Source: an uncultured Oscillospiraceae bacterium (lineage in GTDB: Bacteria > Bacillota > Clostridia > Oscillospirales > Oscillospiraceae). Taken from it: a stretch of 26,352 bases of DNA. The stretch lies in assembly GCA_900751035.1 (NCBI GenBank), contig CAADSF010000347.1:1-26352 (forward strand). Direction: 5' to 3'. The translations under genes were made by a program, and so were the position numbers. This document shows, piece by piece, positions 19,833 through 26,352 of this stretch; position 1 is the first letter of the stretch; each line of letters starts with the position of its first letter. The notes beneath the pieces were generated by a model. It did not search any database, had not been told where the DNA came from, and saw only the letters and a program-made list of their open reading frames with translations.

Positions 19833-22622
19833 TCAGCTCTTGACGGTGAACTTTGCGGAATCGAGCAGCTGGTTGCCGATGTAGATGGACAGGGTGTAAT
19901 CGCCGTCGGTCTGCGGGGTGCGCGGGAAGTAGCCGACGAACATATTCTTTTCCCACATATCCTTCCAGACCAGCACGGAGCTGGACGAATCGACGATCTT
20001 CCCGTCCGCGTCGCGGACGACAAGGTTGACCATGACCGTTCCGTCGGAGGAAGCGTCCAGATTGCTGCCTGCATCCACGTCGAACGCGACCAGCTCACCC
20101 TTGGAGAATGTCGAGCGGCGCGTGACCAGATCGACGTAGCGGAACGTCTCCTGATTCGGCTTGAGGAACAGGCCGGTATAGGGGTCTTTGACGCCGTTGG
20201 CCGTGTAGGGGTTGTCCACATTGGCGGTCGTAAAGGTCAGCTCCGTCGTGCCGTCGAGCAGATCGCCGTTCTTCAGTGCCAGCGTGACCTTGTACGTTGC
20301 GCCGGGGTACATATTGTTGGCGGGGATCACACAGGAATCCGTATCCGTTTCCAGCGTCTGCGGCTCGGCGTTTTCCACATCCTGAAGCGTGTAGGTCACG
20401 ACCCAGCCGGGCTCGGCAGGCTCTGCCTCGCAGACCCAGCTGAGATTGACGTTGATCGTCCGGCCTGTCTCGTCCGTTTCGTCGGACGACTTGAAATCCG
20501 TGACGTTCGTGACGGTCGGCGTGGCGTTCATTGTGTACCGGGAGAGCATCGTCGGCGCGGAAATTTCAATCTCATATTCCGTGCCGGAGACGAGGTTTTC
20601 AAACGTTACGTTCGGGACGGTGACCTCCTTCGTTTCCTCGAAGCCAGCCTTGTCCGTGATGGTGACGACCCACTTTTCTGGCGCGTCGCCCTCATACTGC
20701 CATGTGAGAAGGGCAGAGGAGCTGGAGGTCACGATGGATACGCTGTCGGGCAGCAGGTCGACGGTCGGCACTGTCGAAAGCGCCGTGCTGACCGCGCCGG
20801 TCAGGAGCGTATTTTCGGGGGCAACCAGCGTAAAGGTGTATTCCGAGCCGGACTGCAGATCGCTGATGACGACCGAGTGCCCGGAGAAGGTGACGGTTTT
20901 GGCCTCAGCGCCCTCCGCTGCATAAGAAAGGGTCCAGCTGTCAAAGTCGGGGCCGTCCTGAATGATGAAGTTCAGCTCAGCCTGCGTGATGGAGATCGGC
21001 GTCGCCGTGAAGCTCAGAATTTTCGTCTCGGCGTAGGTCGAGGCGGTGGCGGAATAGGAGCCCGTCATCTTCTTGCCCTCCAGCGGGACGGCCTCGATTG
21101 TATACTGCGTGCCCGGCACGAGCGAATCAAACGTCATGGCTTCGCCCGCTGTAAAGGCCTTCCGGCTCTGGTTGCCGTAGGCGTCGGAGCAGGTGACGTC
21201 GAACGCGCCGCTCTGCTCGCCGGATTCGACCTGAACGGTCAGATAATCCGTGCCGATATCCGTCACGGAGACGGAGTCGACGTGCGTGACGGACGGGACA
21301 ATCACAAAGAACCATACCGCCGCAGCGATTGCGGCCAGCGCAGCCGCACCGATGAGAACCGGCAGAATCCATTTTGGCGCGGACGCTTTTTTCCTTCGCC
21401 GCTGTCCGCGCGGGGGCAGATTGATCCGCAGCTCGTCGTCCTCACCGTCCTCGGCGGGGGAGGCTTCGTCTGCGTTGTCCTCGGACGCGTCCTGCGAATT
21501 CTCGTCCAGATCAAGGGTGTTCTGACCCGACTCGCCGCGATGGACCTCGTCGATGATGGCGTTGAGCATGGCCGTGTCCGGCGAAAAGCTCTCCTTGAAA
21601 TCGTCCGCCATCTGCTCGGTGTCGGCAAACTGAACCGGCTCGACCGCTTCGTCTGCGTTGGGGTCGATCTGCTCCGGCTCGCCCTCGATGGGCGGGACGA
21701 TCAGCGCGTCGGACGCCTCGTTGCGCTTGCCGTATTCCAGCAGCGCCTCCTGCAGCTCCTGCGGGGTCTGGTAGCGGTCTTCGGGCTTGAATGCGCAGGC
21801 CTTCAGCAGAATGTCCGCCATTTCGTAATCCGCGTACATGGGAGCGGGCAGCTGCTGGCCGGTCACGCGCAGCTTGTCCGCTGCGCGGGCAGACGTTTTT
21901 TCGTCCTCAAACGGGCCGTGGTTGCCGTTATAGATGCGGTAGAGAATCATGCCGACGGAATAGATATCGGTCGTCGGCTCAATCGTCCCAAGCAGGCTGA
22001 ACAGCTCCGGCGCGGAGAAGGAGCTGAGCATATTTTCCGGCATGGAGCAGTATTTCAGCTCGTCGATCTTCGCGATGCCGAGATCGCCCAGCAGATAGTG
22101 CCCCGAACTGCTTAAGTACACGTTCGACGGCTTGACGTTGCGGTGGATGAGCCCCGCCTCGCGCAGACTGCACAGTGCGCTGCACAGATCAAGGCCCAGA
22201 TTGACCGCACCCGACTGCGTCATGGGCGTTTCGGCCAGCACCTCGGAGAGCGTCTGGCGGTATTCAGCCAGCAGATAAATTTCAAAGCCGACGCCGTCCT
22301 CCTTGGGCTCAATCTGATAGCTGCGGTAGCAGCCGATGTTCGGACTGGCGGAAAGCTTCTCAAGCGTCTCAAGCTCCGCCTGATAATCGGCGGCGACCTG
22401 CTTGTAATAATTCTGCGCGTCCTCGACCGTGGCAGCCGCGCCGGTGAACATCAGCGCGTCAACCTGCTTCTGCGATTCCGGGATGCAGATGTGCTTCAGA
22501 TAATAGGACTGATTGCTTTTTGTGCTTTTTACAATATAGACAGACGTACCGCCGCGCACGCTGACGCATTTGACGAGTTCCATGTTCGTCAGCAGCGGCG
22601 ATATCATGTTCAGTTCTGGCAA
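19833..22622 (-). CDS. Transmembrane Ser/Thr kinase-like protein with FN3-like extracellular repeats, HRN catalytic variant
   Basis: The ~929-aa protein has a cytoplasmic kinase domain (~15-300): glycine-rich loop VRGGTSVYIVK, lysine in SYYLKHI (Lys43), catalytic loop LIHRNVKPSNVYL (160-172 region), GDLGIAK in place of DFG, and SAPEL. An acidic juxtamembrane region and a basic RGQRRRKK stop precede one membrane helix (~418-442). Several FN3-like or Ig-like beta domains follow outside. The catalytic HRD aspartate is Asn162, so activity may be lost or altered. The TTG at 22622 is chosen because AAAGGAGG lies 8 bases upstream; the longer GTG frame would place that site inside the gene. It probably senses an extracellular ligand. 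Divergent from the bacterial-Ig gene. Confidence 0.85.
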   Translation of the reverse strand: MPELNMISPLLTNMELVKCVSVRGGTSVYIVKSTKSNQSYYLKHICIPESQKQVDALMFTGAAATVEDAQNYYKQVAADYQAELETLEKLSASPNIGCYRSYQIEPKEDGVGFEIYLLAEYRQTLSEVLAETPMTQSGAVNLGLDLCSALCSLREAGLIHRNVKPSNVYLSSSGHYLLGDLGIAKIDELKYCSMPENMLSSFSAPELFSLLGTIEPTTDIYSVGMILYRIYNGNHGPFEDEKTSARAADKLRVTGQQLPAPMYADYEMADILLKACAFKPEDRYQTPQELQEALLEYGKRNEASDALIVPPIEGEPEQIDPNADEAVEPVQFADTEQMADDFKESFSPDTAMLNAIIDEVHRGESGQNTLDLDENSQDASEDNADEASPAEDGEDDELRINLPPRGQRRRKKASAPKWILPVLIGAAALAAIAAAVWFFVIVPSVTHVDSVSVTDIGTDYLTVQVESGEQSGAFDVTCSDAYGNQSRKAFTAGEAMTFDSLVPGTQYTIEAVPLEGKKMTGSYSATASTYAETKILSFTATPISITQAELNFIIQDGPDFDSWTLSYAAEGAEAKTVTFSGHSVVISDLQSGSEYTFTLVAPENTLLTGAVSTALSTVPTVDLLPDSVSIVTSSSSALLTWQYEGDAPEKWVVTITDKAGFEETKEVTVPNVTFENLVSGTEYEIEISAPTMLSRYTMNATPTVTNVTDFKSSDETDETGRTINVNLSWVCEAEPAEPGWVVTYTLQDVENAEPQTLETDTDSCVIPANNMYPGATYKVTLALKNGDLLDGTTELTFTTANVDNPYTANGVKDPYTGLFLKPNQETFRYVDLVTRRSTFSKGELVAFDVDAGSNLDASSDGTVMVNLVVRDADGKIVDSSSSVLVWKDMWEKNMFVGYFPRTPQTDGDYTLSIYIGNQLLDSAKFTVKS

Positions 22623-22652
22623 TTCGTTCGCCTCCTTTACAAACACATCTTT

Positions 22653-22681
22653 ATTCTATGTCATTTTCATGAAAAATGCAA
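22653..22681 (-). promoter_or_regulatory. Promoter of the kinase-like gene
   Basis: Minus strand: -35 TTGCAT (22676-22681), 17-bp spacer, -10 TAGAAT (22653-22658). It lies 31 bases before the TTG start. Confidence 0.65.
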
Positions 22682-22703
22682 TACAATATCTTGCCCCATC
22701 CAC

Positions 22704-22732
22704 TTGGAATCTGTAACAATCTGTGATATACT
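22704..22732 (+). promoter_or_regulatory. Promoter of the zinc-ribbon/bacterial-Ig gene
   Basis: -35 TTGGAA (22704-22709), 17-bp spacer, -10 TATACT (22727-22732). It lies back to back with the kinase promoter, 22 bp apart. Confidence 0.65.
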
Positions 22733-22804
22733 GTCTCCTGAATCTGAATAAACGCACCGCTCCGCCGTACAAATGGCCGGAGCACAACAGTTGGAGGCCC
22801 ATTT

Positions 22805-24136
22805 ATGGAATTGAAAACCTGTGAATACTGCGGCACGGCATACGACGCGCGTCTGCGGCAGTGTCCGCTGTGCGGCCGCGCTGCGGCGGCTCCGGCAGAG
22901 CACACGTCTCCTGTGCCGGGAAAGCCCGCGCAGAGTGCGCCTGCGGAGCGTCCCGCGCCGGGCAGGCGTCTGCGGCAGGATGCGGGAGCGTCGAAGGCGG
23001 CCAGAGGCTATGCAGGCAAACGCCTGCGCACCGCGTCCGCGTCTCAGCCGTCCGACGCGCAGAGCGCACCCGGCGAAGCCGTCTACGCCATCCCCAAGTG
23101 GATGATGACCGTTCTGTGCGTGATCCTCGGCGCTGCGGTGCTGGGCGGCGCACTGCTGGCGTTCAGCCGCCTCGGCTGGTCGCCGCTGTATCGCGAGGCG
23201 ACAGTCGAAGCGCCCGCGCAGACCTCCGAGCCCGCGCAGCCGGAGCAGACGACAATCCAGCAGCCCGCCGAAACGGCGCAGCCGGACGAGAACCGCTACA
23301 TGAACGAGGAGGACCAGCAGCACGACCAGACGACCGAGCCTGCGCAGGAGGAGGCCAGCGTAAGCTGCACCAGCCTGACGCTTTCTGCACCGACCGTGAC
23401 CTTTGAGGAGGCGGGCCGCTTCTTCAACATCACCTTCACGCGCACCCCGGCTGACTGCACCGAGCCCGTCGCGTTCTTGTCCAGCGACGAGACGGTCGCG
23501 ACCGTCTCCGAGCAGGGCAAGATTGTCGCCGTGAACGCGGGCTCCGCCGTCATCACCGCCCAGTGCGGCGAGCAGACGGCCCAGTGCCTCGTGACCTGCG
23601 ACTTTGCCTACGTTGGAACCGGAACGTCGGACGGCGACCCGGCGGAGCTGGCGCTGAACAAGGACGATCTGACGTTCATGAACGCGGGCGAGCAGTATAC
23701 CCTCTCCGTGACCGGCGCACCGGACGGCGCGAGGGTCACCTGGCAGAGCAGCGACGAATCGGTCGTCACCGTTTCGGAAAACGGCGTCCTGACCGCAAAG
23801 GGCAAGGGTACGGCGACGGTAAACGCCGCTATAGACGGCAGCGAGCTGACCTGCATCGTCCGCTGCAGCTTTGAGGACAAGAGCGGCAGCGAAGGCGAGT
23901 GTACCATCAGCAACAGCGACGTCACCATGGGCGTCAAGGGCGAGACGTTCCAGATCTCCCTGCGCGACGCAAACGGCGAGAAGATCACCGGTCTTCTGTG
24001 GGTATCGAGCGACCTTTCCGTCTGCTCGGTCGACGGCACAGGCGTCGTCAAGGCCGAGGGCAAGGGCACAGCCTACGTCTCCACGACCTACAACGGCGTC
24101 ACCTACCAGTGCATCGTGCGCTGCAACATTAAGTAA
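22805..24136 (+). CDS. Zinc-ribbon, transmembrane, bacterial Ig-like (Big_2) surface protein
   Basis: The 443-aa product has an N-terminal zinc ribbon (Cys6-x2-Cys9, Cys20-x2-Cys23), a basic Ala/Pro-rich linker, a membrane helix (~99-120), a Gln/Glu/Pro/Thr-rich stalk (~132-182) and three Big_2-like domains (~187-268, 282-360, 368-443). Each has the W/F-x-S-S-D-x-[ST]-V-x-[TS]-V pattern followed by G-K-G-T-A. The ribbon would be cytoplasmic and the Ig domains extracellular. ATG has TTGGAGG upstream. Being divergent from the FN3-type kinase, and built on the same inside-TM-outside plan, it may function with it, for example in envelope sensing; this is inferred from proximity only. No sortase motif is seen. 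Confidence 0.85.
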   Translation: MELKTCEYCGTAYDARLRQCPLCGRAAAAPAEHTSPVPGKPAQSAPAERPAPGRRLRQDAGASKAARGYAGKRLRTASASQPSDAQSAPGEAVYAIPKWMMTVLCVILGAAVLGGALLAFSRLGWSPLYREATVEAPAQTSEPAQPEQTTIQQPAETAQPDENRYMNEEDQQHDQTTEPAQEEASVSCTSLTLSAPTVTFEEAGRFFNITFTRTPADCTEPVAFLSSDETVATVSEQGKIVAVNAGSAVITAQCGEQTAQCLVTCDFAYVGTGTSDGDPAELALNKDDLTFMNAGEQYTLSVTGAPDGARVTWQSSDESVVTVSENGVLTAKGKGTATVNAAIDGSELTCIVRCSFEDKSGSEGECTISNSDVTMGVKGETFQISLRDANGEKITGLLWVSSDLSVCSVDGTGVVKAEGKGTAYVSTTYNGVTYQCIVRCNIK

Positions 24137-24148
24137 TATGACACAGAC

Positions 24149-24181
24149 CAGCCGGACGCAGGAGCTCCCCGCGTCCGGCTG
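24149..24181 (+). terminator. Terminator of the bacterial-Ig gene
   Basis: An 11-bp perfect stem (24149-24159 with 24171-24181) with a short TTTG tail, 12 bases past the stop. Confidence 0.75.
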
Positions 24182-24200
24182 TTTGAATCAAGCGCAACCA

Positions 24201-24247
24201 GGGCTCCCCTGAAAGGGGCGCTGGCGCGAAGCGCCTGAGGGATTGCA
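24201..24247 (+). repeat. Two-hairpin intergenic repeat (GGGCTCCCCT type)
   Basis: CCCC-TGAA-GGGG followed by GGCGC-GAA-GCGCC and CTGAGGGATTG. Elements of this layout are, from general knowledge, dispersed in Clostridia intergenic regions. Confidence 0.55.
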
Positions 24248-24297
24248 GCAGGCAGCTGCAAAAAGCAGAAGCTTAATGCGAATTCGTACTGTACCGC

Positions 24298-24324
24298 GTA
24301 GGGGCCGACGACTCTGTCGGCCCG
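24298..24324 (-). repeat. GC-rich palindromic repeat, inverted copy
   Basis: GTAGGGGCCGAC to GTCGGCCCG. It is the reverse orientation of the two copies that follow. Confidence 0.65.
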
Positions 24325-24374
24325 ATAAATGTTGCGAATTTGTCGCGAATTTTCGTAAAAAACGCTGCATTCTG

Positions 24375-24401
24375 CGGGCGGACAGAGACGTCCGCCCCTA
24401 C
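24375..24401 (+). repeat. GC-rich palindromic repeat
   Basis: CGGGCGGAC-AGAGAC-GTCCGCCCCTAC, a near-perfect 9-bp stem ending in CCCCTAC. Confidence 0.7.
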
Positions 24402-24462
24402 ACGCAAATGCGCGGCAGCATACGGGTTCGCTGGGGATTTTCGATGATTCGGTGCAATCTGC

Positions 24463-24488
24463 CGGGCGGAACAGAGTTCCGCCCCTAC
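24463..24488 (+). repeat. GC-rich palindromic repeat
   Basis: CGGGCGGAA-CAGAG-TTCCGCCCCTAC, the same orientation and end as the copy at 24375. The surrounding gap (24182-24633) has no supported gene. Confidence 0.7.
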
Positions 24489-24633
24489 CACCTCTCCGCG
24501 AAAATCTGTAAAAGCCAAAAGCAAAACGTTTCGCGACAGAAAAGCGGAAAAGTGTTAGGAAGAAATCTGGGCGTGCAGCTGATAATTGCACGTTTTTCAC
24601 AAAAACGGCGGGGAAATTTGAGCGAACTGCTTC

Positions 24634-24663
24634 TTGACGCGGAAAGCATGGATGGGGTACAAT
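24634..24663 (+). promoter_or_regulatory. Promoter of the LacI-family regulator
   Basis: -35 TTGACG (24634-24639), 18-bp spacer, -10 TACAAT (24658-24663). It overlaps the upstream in-frame ATG at 24662, ruling that start out. Confidence 0.65.
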
Positions 24664-24703
24664 GAAGAAAAAGCGAAACGTTATGCGTAAACAGGAGCAG
24701 TCA

Positions 24704-25678
24704 ATGCCAACAATCAAGGATGTCGCCCGCCGGACGGGGCTTTCGCTGTCCACCATTTCCAAATATCTCAACGGCGGCAACGTCCGCGAGGAGAACCGCC
24801 TCGCAATCGACGCGGCGGTCGCGGAGCTGGGCTTTTCCGTCAACGTGTTTGCCCGCAGTCTCAAGGCCAACCGCTCCATGACCGTCGGCGTGCTGCTGCC
24901 GACGATTTCCAGCCCGTTTTTTGGGCGCGTAGTCGCATCGCTGGAGCTGATTCTGCGGCGCAGCGGCTATGAATGCTTCGTGTGCAGCTATGATTTCGAG
25001 CGGGAGCAGGAGCTCGGCAAGCTCGCGTTTCTCGCGCGTTATCACGTCGACGGTATCGTCTACGTCCCGGAGCACGTGACCGCAGAAGAGCTCCGCGCCC
25101 GCGTCGGCGCGATCCCCGTTGTGCTGATCGACCGGTCGCTGGAAAACGCGCAGTATGATACCGTCGTGGTCGACAACCTCAACGCGGTCTATATGGCCGT
25201 CGAGCATCTGATCGGACGCGGCCATCGGCGCATCGGCCTCATTGCAGGCCCGCAGACCATCTCCACCGCGCGGGAGCGCACCGTGGGCTACCGCCGTGTG
25301 TTGGCCGATTATTGTCTGCCGGTCGATGAGGCGCTCATTGCCGCCGGAAACTACGATCTTGAATCCGGCTCACGCCTGTTCAGCGCCTTTCTCGATATGC
25401 CCCAGCCGCCGACCGCCGTGTTTGTCACCAACTACGACATGACGCTCGGCGCGATCATGGCCGCGCACGAGCGCGGCGTAGCTCTGCCGGACGAGGTGGA
25501 TTTCATCGGCTATGACAACGTCGACCTGTGTTCCATTGTTTCGCCCAAGCTTGAAATTGTCGAGCAGCCCATGGACGAGATGGGCCTGCGTGCGGCGGAG
25601 CTGCTGCTGGCGCGGCTCACGGGCGACGCGTCGCCCGCAAAGCTGCTGCGCCTCAAGGCAAAGCTCTCCAACCTGTAA
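24704..25678 (+). CDS. LacI-family transcriptional regulator, probably of fucose use
   Basis: The 324-aa protein begins with the LacI HTH and hinge (MPTIKDVARRTGLSLSTISK, then NGGNVREENRLAI) and continues into a periplasmic-binding-protein-like effector domain (VGVLLPTISSPFFGRVVASL; FIGYDNVDLCSIVSPKLEIV). The C-terminus is slightly short but complete. The ATG at 24704 fits the family N-terminus and has AGGAG 8 bases upstream; earlier in-frame ATGs overlap the promoter or lack a site. The L-fucose isomerase gene begins 57 bases downstream, so it probably controls that operon, with a fucose-pathway metabolite as effector. The ligand is inferred only from context. Confidence 0.88.
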   Translation: MPTIKDVARRTGLSLSTISKYLNGGNVREENRLAIDAAVAELGFSVNVFARSLKANRSMTVGVLLPTISSPFFGRVVASLELILRRSGYECFVCSYDFEREQELGKLAFLARYHVDGIVYVPEHVTAEELRARVGAIPVVLIDRSLENAQYDTVVVDNLNAVYMAVEHLIGRGHRRIGLIAGPQTISTARERTVGYRRVLADYCLPVDEALIAAGNYDLESGSRLFSAFLDMPQPPTAVFVTNYDMTLGAIMAAHERGVALPDEVDFIGYDNVDLCSIVSPKLEIVEQPMDEMGLRAAELLLARLTGDASPAKLLRLKAKLSNL

Positions 25679-25735
25679 ACCCCGCCCGGAAGGGCGTATG
25701 AAAGGATATTTTATAAACGTAAAGGAGTTTGTTGT

Positions 25736-26352
25736 ATGGCTAAGAATCGTTATATCGGCGAATACCCCGTGATCGGCATCCGCCCCATCGTCGACGGCCG
25801 CCGCGGCCCGATGCAGCTGCGCGAAAGTCTGGAAGATCAGGTCATGGCCATGGCCGAGGCCGCGAAGAAGCTGTTTGAGGAAAATCTGTACTACTCCAAC
25901 GGCGAGCATGTGAAGGTCGTCATGGCCGACACCTCCATTGGCCGCGTGCCGGAATCCGCCGCCTGCGCTGAGAAGTTCAAGCGCGAGGGCGTCGCCATCA
26001 CGCTGTCCGTCACGCCGTGCTGGTGCTATGGCTCGGAAACGATGGACATGGATCCCATGACCATCAAGGGCGTCTGGGGCTTCAACGGCACCGAGCGTCC
26101 GGGCGCTGTGTATCTGGCCTCCGTTCTGGCGACCCACGCACAGAAGGGCCTGCCCGCCTTCGGCATCTACGGCCATGAGGTGCAGGACCGCGATCAGGTC
26201 ACCGAAATTCCCGATGACGTGAAGGAAAAGCTCCTGCGCTTCGGCCGTGCGGCCGTCGCTGCCGCCACGATGCGCGGCAAGAGCTACCTCCAGATCGGTT
26301 CCATGTGCATGGGCATCGGCGGCTCCATCATCGACCAGCAGTTCATGGAGGA
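25736..26352 (+). CDS. fucI: L-fucose isomerase (3' partial)
   Basis: The frame runs from an ATG with AAAGGAG 8 bases upstream to the window edge, 205 codons without a stop. The N-terminus reads MAKNRYIGEYPVIGIRPIVD, then RRGPMQLRESLEDQVMAMAE, with a TLSVTPCWCYGSETMDM stretch and MRGKSYLQIGSMCMGIGGSI, all typical of FucI-type ketol isomerases that convert L-fucose to L-fuculose using Mn2+. The family is about 590 aa, so roughly a third is present; the catalytic metal ligands lie further downstream, outside the window. Gut Clostridia use such operons on host-glycan fucose. D-arabinose isomerase activity is a known side activity in this family. Confidence 0.92.
   Translation, partial: MAKNRYIGEYPVIGIRPIVDGRRGPMQLRESLEDQVMAMAEAAKKLFEENLYYSNGEHVKVVMADTSIGRVPESAACAEKFKREGVAITLSVTPCWCYGSETMDMDPMTIKGVWGFNGTERPGAVYLASVLATHAQKGLPAFGIYGHEVQDRDQVTEIPDDVKEKLLRFGRAAVAAATMRGKSYLQIGSMCMGIGGSIIDQQFME

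Noticed and set aside
24662..24703. Longer N-terminus for the LacI-family regulator
   Set aside because: The upstream ATG overlaps the -10 hexamer and would add an unusual tail before the standard MPTIKDVA start, which has its own ribosome-binding site.

Overview
The window looks like chromosome of a fairly GC-rich member of the Clostridia, most likely an Oscillospiraceae (Faecalibacterium/Gemmiger/Subdoligranulum-like) gut bacterium. Evidence: strong GGAGG ribosome-binding sites, CotJ spore-coat genes, a PreP-type M16C protease, a DUF368 transporter, zinc-ribbon membrane proteins, and GC-rich intergenic palindromes of the kind scattered through these genomes. The genus is not resolved. Identifications rest on motif reading and family knowledge; no database search was done.

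Left chromosomal flank (1-8132): the 3' part of a reductase/SCP2-like/membrane fusion; a protein with the phosphoglucose-isomerase fold whose catalytic residues are all replaced; a DUF368 (PopT-type) undecaprenyl-phosphate transporter; a fused cotJA-cotJB gene followed by a cotJC that lacks its C-terminal part; a PreP-like zinc peptidase; and tRNA-Arg(ACG).

Integrated element (8088-18875, about 10.8 kb): it sits in tRNA-Arg, bounded by 45-bp perfect direct repeats running from the anticodon loop to CCA. It carries a leftward tyrosine integrase with an HTH-like insert, a lower-GC DUF6076-like gene, and a rightward early operon (small HTH protein, excisionase-like protein, replication initiator with embedded repeats, DnaC-type helicase loader). 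Next come an 89-aa protein and a long repeat-containing protein split by a frameshift. A leftward block follows (77-aa basic protein, 88-aa coiled-coil protein, 65-aa ribbon-helix-helix protein), then a second rightward operon of small accessory genes. No relaxase, coupling ATPase, terminase, portal or capsid gene is recognisable. Integration plus replication without visible transfer functions suggests a satellite-like or mobilisable element. CGATATCG dyads, a consensus promoter with an operator-like spacer, and ACCGCACA repeats at both ends are its main regulatory landmarks.

Right chromosomal flank (18876-26352): a displaced tRNA-type terminator; a zinc-ribbon TM2 protein; a transmembrane Ser/Thr kinase-like protein with an HRN instead of HRD catalytic motif and FN3-like extracellular repeats; a divergent zinc-ribbon/TM/bacterial-Ig protein; an intergenic cluster of GC-rich palindromic repeats; and a LacI-family regulator directly upstream of a partial L-fucose isomerase gene, the start of a probable fucose-use operon.
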